In this document: positions 8,291 through 17,893 of the stretch, piece by piece
Position numbering within the stretch: the first letter of the stretch is position 1
Layout of the letters: every line of letters starts with the position of its first letter
DNA from: Elusimicrobia bacterium CG_4_9_14_3_um_filter_62_55
Lineage (GTDB): Bacteria > Elusimicrobiota > Elusimicrobia > UBA1565
Length of the DNA: 64,000 nt
Assembly (NCBI GenBank): GCA_002790095.1
Contig: PFUL01000088.1
Coordinates: 1-64,000, forward strand
Direction of reading: 5' to 3'
The notes under the pieces: model-generated
Database searches by the model: none
Seen by the model: only the letters and a program-made list of their open reading frames with translations
What the model was told of the DNA's origin: nothing
Program-made: the position numbers and the translations under genes

Positions 8291-9694
8291 CTAGGACGCC
8301 GCGGCCTTCGCGCCCTCGAGCGCCTGCAGCATCTCTTCGATGTCCGTGAACTTTTCGCGAATCTTGCCCTTATCCTCTCCCCGTTTGATCTCGACCGCGT
8401 CGAGAATCTTCCAGTCTTCGAAACGAACAAGACGCGGCTGCTTCGCGAGCAGAAACTTCTCCGTCTCATCGGAGCAGGGAACCGCGCACGGCTTGATCGC
8501 GCCGGCCCGGAAGTCCGCGAGCAAGTTCTCCACCGTCGCCTGGGAATCCGCGCGGTTCGTGCCGATGAGACCGGAAGGTCCGCGCTTCGACCAGCCGACG
8601 ACGTATTCCCCGGAGGAAACCGCCCCTCCCGGCGCCGCGAGAACCCGGCCGGCCTCGTTGGGGATGCGTCCCGCCTTTTCATCGAAGGGAACTCCCGGGA
8701 TTTTCACGCCGAAGTATCCCACCGAGCGCAGCACCATTCCAACCTCGAGCGTCTCGAACGTTCCGGTGCCGCGGCATTTGATCCGGCCGCCGTCCTCGTA
8801 AAGCTCATTCTTCTCAATCTTGACCGCCCTGATGCGGCCGTCCTCTCCAAGGATCTCCACGGGAGAGGCGCAGAAGCGGAGCCGAACCTTTCGGTCCTTC
8901 GTCCCTTCCCCGCGCTTGGCGACTTCTTGGAGGAACTCGACGTTCTTCTTCTCGTTCGCGTCCACGCCCTTGTCCCAAGCCGCCTGGGACGCAGCGTCGA
9001 GTTCGGCCTCTTCCGGGAGGATCACCAAATCGCTGTCCGCGAGTTCGTCGATCTCCGCGATTTCCTTCGGGGAAAACGCCGACTGAAGCGGTCCTCGGCG
9101 GCCCAGCAAGTACACTTCCTTCACCTTGCTGCGGCGAAGGGCCTCGACGGCGTGATCGGCCATATCGGTCGTCGCGAGCGCCTCGGGACTCTTCACCAGC
9201 ACGCGCGTCACGTCGATGGCGACGTTGCCGATTCCGACCACGGCGACGCGCTCGCAATCGAGATTGAATTCCTTGCGGCGATGGTCCGGATGACCGTTGT
9301 ACCAGCCGACAAATTCGGTCGCGGCGTAGCTCCCCGCGAGGTCCTCACCGGGGATGCCCAGGTTCCGATCCGACTCGCAGCCGACGGCGTAGACGATCGC
9401 GTCGTAATGGCGCTTCAAGTCCTCGACTTGAAGATCCCGGCCGAGCATCACATTTCCGAAAAAGCGGAAACGGGGGTCCGAAGCGGTTCGCTCATAGACC
9501 TTCACGACGCTTTTGATCTTTTGATGGTCCGGGGCGACTCCTCCGCGCACGAGACCGAACGGAGTGGGCAGGCGGTCGATCATATCGATGCGCGCGTCGA
9601 TCTCCTTATCCTTAAGAAGGGCTTCCGCCGCGTAGAATCCGGATGGACCCGATCCGACGACGACCACCCGCAGCTTTTTTTGATTCTCAGTCAT
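8291..9694 (-). CDS. FAD-dependent ferredoxin-NADP+ reductase (adrenodoxin-reductase type)
   Basis: Soluble flavoprotein of 467 aa that moves electrons between NADPH and an iron-sulfur protein. VVVVGSGPSGFYAAEALL is the N-terminal FAD-binding Rossmann motif. PTPFGLVRGGVAPDHQKIK is diagnostic of the adrenodoxin reductase/FprA family. VAVVGIGNVAIDVTRVLV is the NADPH-binding motif, and YVVGWSKRGPSGLIGTNR is the conserved C-terminal FAD contact. ATG 9694 is preceded by GGGGGAAAC and overlaps the end of the HMG-CoA lyase gene by 8 nt. It may therefore supply electrons to, or reoxidise, an acyl-CoA dehydrogenase/ETF route, though that is inference. Confidence 0.9.
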   Translation of the reverse strand: MTENQKKLRVVVVGSGPSGFYAAEALLKDKEIDARIDMIDRLPTPFGLVRGGVAPDHQKIKSVVKVYERTASDPRFRFFGNVMLGRDLQVEDLKRHYDAIVYAVGCESDRNLGIPGEDLAGSYAATEFVGWYNGHPDHRRKEFNLDCERVAVVGIGNVAIDVTRVLVKSPEALATTDMADHAVEALRRSKVKEVYLLGRRGPLQSAFSPKEIAEIDELADSDLVILPEEAELDAASQAAWDKGVDANEKKNVEFLQEVAKRGEGTKDRKVRLRFCASPVEILGEDGRIRAVKIEKNELYEDGGRIKCRGTGTFETLEVGMVLRSVGYFGVKIPGVPFDEKAGRIPNEAGRVLAAPGGAVSSGEYVVGWSKRGPSGLIGTNRADSQATVENLLADFRAGAIKPCAVPCSDETEKFLLAKQPRLVRFEDWKILDAVEIKRGEDKGKIREKFTDIEEMLQALEGAKAAAS

Positions 9695-10592
9695 TGTTTC
9701 CCCCATCAAGATTCACTTTGGACAGGCGCGAAGCGAGCGGGCGCTTGAGCACGGGCTCGAGAGACTTCGCCGCTTCGGTCAGCCGGTTCAAATCGATTCC
9801 CGTTTCACCCCCCTCGGCGGCGAACGCGTAGACAAGATCCTCCATAGCAACGTTTCCGCTAGCCCCGGGGGCGTACGGACACCCGCCAAGCCCGCCGGAC
9901 GAGGCGTCGAAACCGGTGATCGCGAACTCGCGCCACGCAGTCAACGCGTTCGCGATCGCCATTCCGTAGGTATCGTGGAAATGGAGGAATATCTTTTCCG
10001 GCTCTACAGTCGCCCCCAGGGCCCGCAAAAGGGCGCGTACATCTTGAGGGGAGGCCCGTCCGATCGTATCGCCGATCGAAATCTCGTCGATTCCGAGTCC
10101 TAGGAGGGACTCGACGACCGGAAGTACCTGAGCCGGGGAGATTCGTCCTTCGTACGGGCAGAAAAATGCCGTCGAGACATAGGCTCTCAGCGGCAGCCCT
10201 GCGGCCTTCGTCTCACGGATCACCGGGCGAAACCGTTCGATCGACTCGGCGATCGACGCCCGAATATTCTTGCGGTTAAAAGTTTCGGAGGCCGCGGTAA
10301 ACACCGCGATCTTGCCGGCCTTGGCCGCGAGCGCGCGTTCCAGACCGCGCATGTTCGGAACGAGCGCCGAATAGAGCACTCCGGGCTGCCGGTTCAGACG
10401 CGCGAATACCTCGTCGGAGTCGGCCATCTGCGGCACCGCTTCCGGGGAGACGAAGGCGCCCGCTTCGATTTCCCGCAGTCCCGATTTCGACAACGCGTCG
10501 ACGAACGCCGCTTTGCGCTCTGCGGGAACCACCGCTCTCTCATTTTGAAGTCCATCGCGGGGGCCGACTTCGACGAAGCGGAGCGGATCCAT
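9687..10592 (-). CDS. hydroxymethylglutaryl-CoA lyase
   Basis: Cleaves HMG-CoA to acetoacetate and acetyl-CoA, the last step of leucine degradation. The 301-aa protein has the DRE-TIM features of the family: VEVGPRDGLQNE at the N-terminus, the divalent-metal HFHDTYGMA, and the catalytic-Cys loop GGLGGCPYAPGASGN. ATG 10592 overlaps the stop of the upstream hydratase gene as TGATG. The order carboxyltransferase - hydratase - lyase matches the chemical order of the pathway. Confidence 0.94.
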   Translation of the reverse strand: MDPLRFVEVGPRDGLQNERAVVPAERKAAFVDALSKSGLREIEAGAFVSPEAVPQMADSDEVFARLNRQPGVLYSALVPNMRGLERALAAKAGKIAVFTAASETFNRKNIRASIAESIERFRPVIRETKAAGLPLRAYVSTAFFCPYEGRISPAQVLPVVESLLGLGIDEISIGDTIGRASPQDVRALLRALGATVEPEKIFLHFHDTYGMAIANALTAWREFAITGFDASSGGLGGCPYAPGASGNVAMEDLVYAFAAEGGETGIDLNRLTEAAKSLEPVLKRPLASRLSKVNLDGGNND

Positions 10593-11374
10593 CAAACGAT
10601 CCAAGAGGGCTTTCGCTTTTCGAGAAACGCGGCGAGACCTTCCTTGCCTTCCCCAGAGGAGCGCGCCTTCACCAGAGTGTCCAACGACAGTTTCACGCGC
10701 TTGTCATGAGGAAGATTCGCCATTTTTTCCAGATACGCTTTCGAGAGACGCACGGCGTTGGGGCCGTTGCGCAGGATATCGCCGACAACGCGCGCCACTA
10801 CCGCGTCCAACACGACGGACTCGGCGACCTCATGAACAAGCCCGACGCGCAGCGCCACGTCCATCCCGAAGAGTTCGCTGGTCAGATAAAGACGCCGGGT
10901 TTGCGACAGGCCGATCTTCGGCAGGACGAACGAGGAAACCACCGCAGGCAGAATCCCCAAACGGCACTCGGAGAAGCACATCTTCGCCTTCGTGTCGGCA
11001 ACGACGATGTCGCACGCGGAAACAACGCCCAGCCCCCCGCCGTAGATGCCGCCGTGAATCCGTCCGATGACCGGAACGGGGCAGCGGTCGATCGCCTCGA
11101 TCATGTTCACCAGCCGCATCGCGTCCTTGCGGTTCTTCGCGGGCGTGTACTCGCAGGCGCGCCGCATCCAGCGAACGTCGGCTCCGGCGCAAAAGTCGGG
11201 GCCTTCGCCGCGCAGGACGATCGCCCGGGTCTTTCCGGGCTGCCCCAACTCACGAAAGACGTCGGCGATCTCCTCGAGGGTGCGTTCGTCCATCGCGTTG
11301 CGCACTTCGGGACGGTTCAGAGTGACGGTGGCGACCGGCCCCTCAACGTCGATCAAAAGATGTTCGTAGCGCAT
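10592..11374 (-). CDS. enoyl-CoA hydratase family protein, probable methylglutaconyl-CoA hydratase
   Basis: A 260-aa crotonase-fold enzyme that by position should hydrate 3-methylglutaconyl-CoA to HMG-CoA. VATVTLNRPEVRNAMDE begins the fold. FCAGADVRWMR and IHGGIYGGGLGVVSACDIVV carry the oxyanion hole, and ECRLGILPAVVSSFVLPK follows. ATG 11374 sits behind a GGGGGG ribosome site 8 nt after the carboxyltransferase stop; the longer in-frame extension overlaps that gene. Substrate assignment rests on context, not on residues specific to this subfamily. Confidence 0.88.
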   Translation of the reverse strand: MRYEHLLIDVEGPVATVTLNRPEVRNAMDERTLEEIADVFRELGQPGKTRAIVLRGEGPDFCAGADVRWMRRACEYTPAKNRKDAMRLVNMIEAIDRCPVPVIGRIHGGIYGGGLGVVSACDIVVADTKAKMCFSECRLGILPAVVSSFVLPKIGLSQTRRLYLTSELFGMDVALRVGLVHEVAESVVLDAVVARVVGDILRNGPNAVRLSKAYLEKMANLPHDKRVKLSLDTLVKARSSGEGKEGLAAFLEKRKPSWIV

Positions 11375-11382
11375 GTTCCCCC

Positions 11383-13011
11383 CTACATCCGGAAGACCGG
11401 TGTTTTTCGGTCCGCGATCGGAACCTGACAGGCCGCCGAAAAACACAGGTCCAGCGTGTCCCGGGTCAAGGCCGGCTCAAGAATCCCGTCGTCCCAAATG
11501 CGGGCGCTTCCATAATAAGGATGGCCCTCGGTCTCATACTGCTCCCGGACCGGGGCGGCGATCTTCTCGGCTTCCTCCGCGGAAAGGGTCTGCCCGCGGC
11601 GCGCCAACTGTTCGCGCTTGATGATCGTCATCACCGATGCCGCCTGCTCGCCGCCCATAACGGAAACCCGGGCGTTCGGCCAGGTGAAGAGAAAACGCGA
11701 ACCGAAGGACCGTCCGCACATCGCATAGTTTCCGGCTCCGTTGGAGGACCCGATCATCACCGTGATCTTCGGGACCGGGGTCGTGGAAACCGCCTGGACC
11801 ATTTTCGCTCCGTGTTTGATGATGCCGGCCTGCTCCACCTGAGACCCGACCATGAAGCCCGTGATGTTCTGTAAAAACAGAATCGGTGTTTTTCGCTGAG
11901 AGCAAAGCTCCACGAAATGAGCGCCCTTAAGCGCGGATTCCGGCAGCAGAATTCCGCTGTTTCCGAGGATGCCGATCGTGCGTCCCCCGAGCTTCGCGAA
12001 TCCGGTCGTCAGAGTCGTCCCATAACTCCGTTTGAACTCGTGAAAGCGGCTCCCATCGACGATTCTCGCGATCACCTCGCGCACGTCCCCGGGCCTGCGC
12101 AGGTCCCGGTTCACAACGCCGTACAGTTCGGAAGGATCGTACAGCGGATCTTCGGCGTTCGCCGCACGGACAAACTTCGGGAGGTTCAGGTTTTCGACGA
12201 TTCTCCGGCAGAGCGCGATGGCTTCCTCGTCGTTCTCCGCGAGGTGGTCCGTGACGCCGGAAACGCGGCTATGCATCTCTCCGCCGCCGAGTTCCTCGGC
12301 GCTGCACTCCTCTCCGGTCGCCGCCTTCACCAGCGGCGGTCCGCCCAGATAAATCGTGCCGGTCCCGCGGACGATCACGCATTCGTCGGCCATCGCCGGG
12401 ACGTACGCCCCTCCGGCCGTACACATGCCCATCACGACCGCGACCTGCGGGATGCCCATCGAGGACATCACCGCTTGGTTGTAGAAAAAGCGTCCGAAGT
12501 GTTCCTTGTCGGGAAAGACGTCCGCCTGTTTCGGCAGGAAAACACCTCCCGAATCGACGAGATAGAGGCACGGGAGGCGGTTCTCCAGAGCGATTTCCTG
12601 CGCGCGCAGATGCTTCTTGATCGTCTCCGGATAATACGTCCCGCCCTTGACCGTCGCGTCGTTGGCGACGATCACGCACAGGCGTCCCGCGACGACTCCC
12701 AACCCCGTCACGATCCCCGCGGCCGGCACCTCGTTTCCGTACATTCCAAAGGCCGCCATCGGCGAGAACTCGAGAAAATCGCCGCCCTCATCCACCAAGC
12801 ATTCAATCCGTTCGCGTGCGGTCATCTTCCCGCGGTTACGGTGCAATTCGACGGCTCTTTCGGCGCCGCCGGCGCGGATGGTTTCCAAATGACCCCGGAG
12901 ATCGTCCAGCAATCCTTGATGGAATTTCACGTTCTCCTGGTAGTCGGCGCTCGCGGCGTCGATCCGGGTCTCGATCGGGGGGGTTTCGAAGGTGTCGGTG
13001 CTCGGGCTCAT
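11383..13011 (-). CDS. methylcrotonyl-CoA carboxylase, carboxyltransferase (beta) subunit
   Basis: Transfers CO2 from biotin to 3-methylcrotonyl-CoA in leucine catabolism. The 542-aa length is typical. Family features include [15 protein letters not shown] near residue 60, [18 protein letters not shown] in the N-lobe, and [17 protein letters not shown] followed by [18 protein letters not shown] in the C-lobe, a signature of MCC-beta rather than propionyl-CoA carboxylase. It is the first gene of the leftward operon. The biotin carboxylase/BCCP alpha subunit and isovaleryl-CoA dehydrogenase are absent from this cluster and must lie elsewhere if the pathway works. Confidence 0.93.
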   Translation of the reverse strand: MSPSTDTFETPPIETRIDAASADYQENVKFHQGLLDDLRGHLETIRAGGAERAVELHRNRGKMTARERIECLVDEGGDFLEFSPMAAFGMYGNEVPAAGIVTGLGVVAGRLCVIVANDATVKGGTYYPETIKKHLRAQEIALENRLPCLYLVDSGGVFLPKQADVFPDKEHFGRFFYNQAVMSSMGIPQVAVVMGMCTAGGAYVPAMADECVIVRGTGTIYLGGPPLVKAATGEECSAEELGGGEMHSRVSGVTDHLAENDEEAIALCRRIVENLNLPKFVRAANAEDPLYDPSELYGVVNRDLRRPGDVREVIARIVDGSRFHEFKRSYGTTLTTGFAKLGGRTIGILGNSGILLPESALKGAHFVELCSQRKTPILFLQNITGFMVGSQVEQAGIIKHGAKMVQAVSTTPVPKITVMIGSSNGAGNYAMCGRSFGSRFLFTWPNARVSVMGGEQAASVMTIIKREQLARRGQTLSAEEAEKIAAPVREQYETEGHPYYGSARIWDDGILEPALTRDTLDLCFSAACQVPIADRKTPVFRM

Positions 13012-13071
13012 ACGGGCATCTTACAAAAGACCGCTTGCGATCGTCGCTTCCGCTGAAATCCGTACTGCCCG

Positions 13072-13096
13072 AAGGGCCTAGGCTCGATAGGCCCTT
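13072..13096. terminator. hairpin with short T-run upstream of the peptidase gene
   Basis: Nine-base arms AAGGGCCTA/TAGGCCCTT with a seven-base loop and TTTTAG after the right arm. It lies in the divergent region between the carboxyltransferase gene and the peptidase gene. It could be an attenuator or an element in the leader of the rightward gene; it is not needed as a 3' terminator for either neighbour. Confidence 0.4.
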
Positions 13097-13138
13097 TTAG
13101 TCCTCGCGGTAGGCCCAAGGCCTGAACATCCTTTCACT

Positions 13139-14383
13139 ATGGTGGCGCCAAGGAGGGTTCTCTTCGCGATGCTGGCGGCGGCTCTTCTCTCCGGGAGCGC
13201 TTCGGCGGAACGCCCGGATTCCTTCGACTTCGAGTCCGCGGAGGCCTCCGTCCCCCCTTCCCACTGGATCGACAAAGCCTGCGGCGGAGAAGGCGTTCGC
13301 TTTTCGGTCTACGGCTCTAAGACCGATCAGGCGCTCAAAGAATTCGGCTCCGCGATGGATCTCCCGTCCCCCCGGCCCGCGCTATCCCCCACGCACGATC
13401 GCGACGGGAACGGCGCAATAGAGCGGCTGCGAATCGCCAAGGCCCAGGAAACCTTCGGCATGTCCCCGTCGGAACCATCGGCGCGGGCCTCTTGGGATTA
13501 TTCCAATTCGGACCCGAAGCAGGGAGCCGCCTGTCGGCTCAAGCTCAATCACTTCGTTCGCAAGTACGGGAACCGGCTGCAGTTCTCGAACGCCCCGACC
13601 GGGTTCTTCGCCGCGCGAAAACCGTTCAGCCGTACGGTGACGCAGCGGGTGAAAAAGCTTTCGAAAAACCGGATTGCGTCGAACACCGTTCGGCGCGACG
13701 GCTTCTACGACGGCTCCGCGAACGCCCCCGAACAATCGACTCAAGCCGCATCCGGAGGGATCTTCGGTTGGCTCTTCGGCGGCGGCTCGCGCTCCTCGTC
13801 CGACGCGATCCGGGAGGCATCCGCGTCCCCTCGGGCCCAGCCCTCCTCCCTGCGTTCTCGCTCGGTTCCGGGCCCGAGCATCGAACCGGTCCGGAAAAGC
13901 TACGGCGAAGAAATCATGGACTGGACGCGCGACAAGATCGCGGCCGGATCTTCCGCAATTAATTTTCATCTGAACCGGATCAAGGACTGGGTCGTCGCGA
14001 AGTCGGTCACCGGAGGGAACTACGTAAGCGAGAAAATCGCCAACCAACTCGTCGCGTGGGCGAAAGCGCTGGGACGAAAGATCGTCGTCAACTCGGCCTC
14101 GCGCAAAGGCGGCGCCGACTATTCGGACGTCCACAAAACTCACCGCGGAGGGGAAACCGATATACACATCGCCTCGGCGCGCGACGCGGCGGTCATGATC
14201 GCAACGGGAATCCAAACCGGCGCCCGCATCGACTATATCGGTTATACCTATAAGACGGCGCTGCTCGCCGCGGCCAAACAAATTTACGGACCGACCAGCG
14301 CCGTCTATCGCAAAATGGCGTCCCCGAATTTCATCAAGCCGCTCAAAAAGCACACGACCCACCTCCACGTCGATTGGGGATGA
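13139..14383 (+). CDS. secreted LAS-type metallopeptidase (MepA/M74-like)
   Basis: Probable periplasmic zinc peptidase acting on peptidoglycan crosslinks. A Sec signal peptide precedes a cut near GSASAE. Residues about 25-260 are low in recognisable motifs and include a Ser/Gly-rich stretch. The catalytic part is C-terminal: KIVVNSASRKGG, then HKTHRGGETDIH (metal His and Asp ligands), and HTTHLHVDWG at the very end (second metal His plus general base). At 414 aa it is longer than E. coli MepA (274 aa), because of the unassigned N-terminal region. The exact specificity (endopeptidase or carboxypeptidase) is not shown. Confidence 0.75.
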   Translation: MVAPRRVLFAMLAAALLSGSASAERPDSFDFESAEASVPPSHWIDKACGGEGVRFSVYGSKTDQALKEFGSAMDLPSPRPALSPTHDRDGNGAIERLRIAKAQETFGMSPSEPSARASWDYSNSDPKQGAACRLKLNHFVRKYGNRLQFSNAPTGFFAARKPFSRTVTQRVKKLSKNRIASNTVRRDGFYDGSANAPEQSTQAASGGIFGWLFGGGSRSSSDAIREASASPRAQPSSLRSRSVPGPSIEPVRKSYGEEIMDWTRDKIAAGSSAINFHLNRIKDWVVAKSVTGGNYVSEKIANQLVAWAKALGRKIVVNSASRKGGADYSDVHKTHRGGETDIHIASARDAAVMIATGIQTGARIDYIGYTYKTALLAAAKQIYGPTSAVYRKMASPNFIKPLKKHTTHLHVDWG

Positions 14384-14465
14384 CACCCTCCCCTTCCGGC
14401 CCATACTGAATTAGGACTAAAGAACCTTCTGTCATTCCCTAAAGTCCGTATTCCGTCCAAGGGCC

Positions 14466-16820
14466 ATGGTGTTTAATGCCTTCGTGCTCAACTTTAAACA
14501 GATCCTTCCCACGACGCTCGGGCTGCTGATCGCGCTGCAGCCCGCCCTGGTCCAGGCAGGTACCGTGGCCCAGATCGCGCCTCAGGCGCTTCCCACGACG
14601 TTCGCCAACGCGGCGGCCGCGATGATGGGAACGCACGGAACGGGTGCGCCCGCGCTGTTGCCCGCAATCACCTCGTTGGGAATGCGGGGCTCTTTGGTTC
14701 TTCCCGACGCGACGATTCTCCCCTCCGGGAACGCCTCCGCCGCCGTGTCCGCGGCCGCCGTCTCGGCGCCGACGCTGTCCGCGCCCGCCCCGATCGCCTC
14801 CCCGGCTGCAGCCATCCGGAAGGCTCCGGCCTCCGTCGGTGCCTCCTCCTTCCGCGCGCCCGACGGGAAAACCGCCCCCGCTGCGGCACGCGAATCGGCT
14901 TTCACCCGCCGCGTCTCGGCCCTCTCAAAAAGCGTTTCCGCCGCCGGTGAAAATCTTCCGAAACTTGACTCCGCGGCCGCCCGCCCCGAAGCCGCGCGCC
15001 AATTCGCGCTGTTGACGGAGGGCCCCGCGGCGACCCGCGCGCCCTCGACCGATCCCGTTCCTGTCTCCAAGTCGCTCCGCGCGCTGCGGGGCGGATTGTC
15101 GAAGCCCCTAACCGCGAACGCGGCGGATTTGGAACCTGAAGTTTTCCGCGCGCAAGTGGAACCGGAAAAACCCGCCCCGGCCCCAGCGGACAAGGCAAAG
15201 GGCTGGAAACGATTCTTCACCTTTAAGATTTTCAACGACCCTGACCGCAACAACGCCTATTGGCGCTTCTTCCTGGGCGAGCAAAGCATCATGGTCGGGT
15301 TCTACATGTATATGGTCGCCCTGCCGTTCTACATGCAGTCGTTCACGGCGAACGTCCTTCGAGACGCCGGGACCTTCGACCAAACGACCAAGGAAGCCCT
15401 CGCGGAACAGGTTCGACAAAGCCGGGCGCTCGCGCGCATCGCGCATTGGGTCGCGCAGGCCGTCGCGTACCTCGCCCTTCCGTTCTTCACCCGTGGAGAT
15501 CACGGACCGCGGCGCTGGCTGACCTGGGCCTCGTTCGCCCGCGCCGGTCTCTACGCCGGAATTTTCGGAACCTTCTTCGCGACGGGGATTCTCTCCGCGC
15601 AAGCGTCGCTTTACGTCCTCCTGGGACTGATCGGCGCGGCGTCCTTCTTCCAGGGAATCGCGGTCACGATGTCTTCCGGGGCCTCGGCCCGAATCGTCGG
15701 CGACAAGAGCGTCACCCCCGGGGAGCGCATGAAGGCCAACTCCGTGCGCACGTTCGTCTCGGCGATCATCGCGGTCGTCGCTCCCCTGATCGCCGGGAAA
15801 ATCCTCGGCATCGGCTCTCTGTTCGGCAAGGACGGCGGCGGGGGAGCGCTGATCTACGGAATTTACGCAGCGTCGGTCGGGGTGGCCGGTCTCATCTTCG
15901 CGACGATCAAAATGCTCGCCAAGAAGAAAACCGTCTCCGAAGCGACCGGACGACACGACGCGCTGGGTGTGGACGCTCAGACGAAAGGGTTTCTCGGGAC
16001 GATCAAGGGAATCTTCGTCTCCATGAAGGAAGGGATCAAGATCGTTTGGGGAAACCGCTTCCTGCGAACGATGCTCTTGATCAACCTCGCGGTCGCGCTG
16101 TTCTCGGACCCGCTGATCTTCAACGCCCTCCCGCAGTTCATGGCCCAGGTCCTGGCCGCCGACCCCACCGCGAAAACGGCGCTCGGAGGATTGTTGGGTT
16201 TCTTCCTGGATTCCCCGGGAGGGTTGTTCGCGCTCCTGATGGCCTCCTCAAGCATCGGGTCGGCTCTGTCCGCGATGTTCGCCGAACCGCTGCGCAAGTT
16301 CCTAAAGCGCTGGTTCAAGACCGAGGAATCCCTGTCGATTCCGTTCTACATCCTCGCGGCGCTGGGAGTTCCCGCGTTTTGGGCGATGATCAGCTTCCCT
16401 TCGGTGTGGACCGTTCTTGGACTCTACGGGCTGCAGACGCTGCTCGGCGGCTTCATCGGTCTGACGATCACCGGGATTTATCAGAAGAATCTCAGCGCCT
16501 ACAGTTCCAAGCAGATGAACCAGGTGCTCGCGGCCAGCTCTTTTTTGAACATCCTGGCGGCCATCGCGGCCACCTACGCCTACGGCTTCGTCCTTTCGGA
16601 CATCCCGTTGACGACGATGCTCACGGTCGCGGCGATCGCGACCACGGTCGCGGGACTGCTGCAGGTCGCCGCGCCGTGGCTGATGTTCTCGAAGCAAGAG
16701 CGCAAGGGCGGTACGCCGGCGTTCAAGGCGATGGGGCACGAGCACGACCATCCTAAAGTCCCGCTCGACTCCAGCGCGACGCCCGACAACGTCACGGGCC
16801 CGCTCGACGTCAAATTGTAG
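14466..16820 (+). CDS. MFS transporter with long secreted Ala/Pro-rich N-terminal region
   Basis: A 784-aa inner-membrane protein. It opens with a signal-like segment (LPTTLGLLIALQPALVQA). About 230 residues rich in Ala, Ser and Pro follow, with no domain I recognise. A polytopic MFS-like region starts near residue 265 (KRFFTFKIFNDPDRNNAYWR). It has about twelve hydrophobic segments and two loops with amphipathic helices (around residues 300 and 500). The C-terminal tail has a His-rich GHEHDHPK. No substrate can be assigned. A strong terminator follows. The odd N-terminus suggests a large extracytoplasmic extension or a cleaved leader domain. Confidence 0.75.
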   Translation: MVFNAFVLNFKQILPTTLGLLIALQPALVQAGTVAQIAPQALPTTFANAAAAMMGTHGTGAPALLPAITSLGMRGSLVLPDATILPSGNASAAVSAAAVSAPTLSAPAPIASPAAAIRKAPASVGASSFRAPDGKTAPAAARESAFTRRVSALSKSVSAAGENLPKLDSAAARPEAARQFALLTEGPAATRAPSTDPVPVSKSLRALRGGLSKPLTANAADLEPEVFRAQVEPEKPAPAPADKAKGWKRFFTFKIFNDPDRNNAYWRFFLGEQSIMVGFYMYMVALPFYMQSFTANVLRDAGTFDQTTKEALAEQVRQSRALARIAHWVAQAVAYLALPFFTRGDHGPRRWLTWASFARAGLYAGIFGTFFATGILSAQASLYVLLGLIGAASFFQGIAVTMSSGASARIVGDKSVTPGERMKANSVRTFVSAIIAVVAPLIAGKILGIGSLFGKDGGGGALIYGIYAASVGVAGLIFATIKMLAKKKTVSEATGRHDALGVDAQTKGFLGTIKGIFVSMKEGIKIVWGNRFLRTMLLINLAVALFSDPLIFNALPQFMAQVLAADPTAKTALGGLLGFFLDSPGGLFALLMASSSIGSALSAMFAEPLRKFLKRWFKTEESLSIPFYILAALGVPAFWAMISFPSVWTVLGLYGLQTLLGGFIGLTITGIYQKNLSAYSSKQMNQVLAASSFLNILAAIAATYAYGFVLSDIPLTTMLTVAAIATTVAGLLQVAAPWLMFSKQERKGGTPAFKAMGHEHDHPKVPLDSSATPDNVTGPLDVKL

Positions 16821-16834
16821 CGACGGCGACGATA

Positions 16835-16869
16835 AAAAAGCCCGCCCCGGATGCCGGGGCGGGCTTTTT
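16835..16869. terminator. bidirectional intrinsic terminator
   Basis: A sixteen-base arm AAAAAGCCCGCCCCGG pairs with CCGGGGCGGGCTTTTT across a 3-nt loop, between the convergent MFS and protease genes. Both arms end in A/T runs, so it can serve both strands. Confidence 0.93.
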
Positions 16870-16884
16870 AATGAAGCGCAAGAC

Positions 16885-17847
16885 TTAGGGAAGCGCGTCG
16901 ATATGCGCCGCCAATCCCTTCAGCGACATGTAGACCGAGTCGGGCTTCTTGAAGGCCTCGCCCGGACCCCGCTTGGGGATCAAAGAGGCGACTTCGTCGA
17001 CGTTCGTGACGTCTTCGCCGCGGCAGCCTTCATCCGTGCAGACGTTCGAGCGGCGGCAGCTGTTGGCGCTGTCGTAAGTGAAGTCGGTCTCCCCGCGAAC
17101 GAGGATGCCCTCGACCATGCCGGAAATCCCGTTAAACACCGCGCTGCCGGAGTTTCCGCCGTAGGTGTCGAGGTTCGCGACGAAGTACCCGTTGCGGTCC
17201 GCGTCTCGGACGTAGGCGCCGCCTGCGATCTTCGTAGGTAGGCCAGCCGGGTGCCCGATGACGACCAAGGGAGTGCCCTTCGCCGGAACCCCGTCGCGCG
17301 TGATTTTAAGCGGAGCATGCCCCACCACCGAACGGTCCAGGCGGATCAGCGCCCAGTCGGGTCCGCTGCCCTGTTCGGTGCGGCCCACGAGTTCCTTGCA
17401 GCTGTACACCTCGCCGGCAGGCACGGAACCGGGGGTTCCTTTGTCCTTGTCGGTGATGCCGAATCCGAAAACAAACTTCGTCGATTCGCAGGCGCTCTGC
17501 GAACGCACGCAATGACCCGCGGTCATGATCAAATCTTCTCCGACCAGCGATCCGGAACAGAACGCGCCGGCGCCCTGATCGCGGAACGGCTCATCTTTGC
17601 AGAGACCGTAGCTGTCGCCGTAATTGGAGGTCTGCAGCGTCGCGTTTCCGCCGTCCATCGAAACGCCGCTGCCTTGAAACAACGCGACGGTCGAACCGGC
17701 CATCGCTTTGAGTTTGGGACTCTGCACCTGGTGCAGATCGAGACGATCATCGTCTCCGTAGATCACGTCGGGACGGGCTTGCGCATGCACGATCGCGGGG
17801 ATCAGAGCCGCGCACAAGGCCGCTAGAGCGAAGAATTTCGTCCGCAT
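16885..17847 (-). CDS. secreted trypsin-like serine protease
   Basis: Exported protease of the chymotrypsin fold (S1), 320 aa. The signal peptide ends near IVHAQA. The catalytic triad is visible as His in IMTAGHCVRS, Asp in SGPDWALIRLD and Ser in DTYGGNSGSAVFNG. Several paired Cys (SYGLCKDE, GAFCSGS, CRRSNVCTDEGC) suggest disulfides. ATG 17847 follows an AGGTGGTGGT ribosome site; the longer in-frame form starts beyond the promoter and is rejected. A good sigma-70 promoter lies upstream. GNSGSA with a large Cys-rich loop recalls V8/glutamyl-endopeptidase-like bacterial trypsins. Confidence 0.88.
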   Translation of the reverse strand: MRTKFFALAALCAALIPAIVHAQARPDVIYGDDDRLDLHQVQSPKLKAMAGSTVALFQGSGVSMDGGNATLQTSNYGDSYGLCKDEPFRDQGAGAFCSGSLVGEDLIMTAGHCVRSQSACESTKFVFGFGITDKDKGTPGSVPAGEVYSCKELVGRTEQGSGPDWALIRLDRSVVGHAPLKITRDGVPAKGTPLVVIGHPAGLPTKIAGGAYVRDADRNGYFVANLDTYGGNSGSAVFNGISGMVEGILVRGETDFTYDSANSCRRSNVCTDEGCRGEDVTNVDEVASLIPKRGPGEAFKKPDSVYMSLKGLAAHIDALP

Positions 17848-17893
17848 ACCACCACCTCTCAGTTGGAGTGTCCGACCTACAACCACCGGCTCC

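Noticed and set aside
15108-15956. Antisense frames inside the MFS gene
   Set aside because: Highly charged shadow composition produced by G+C-rich codon bias on the other strand.
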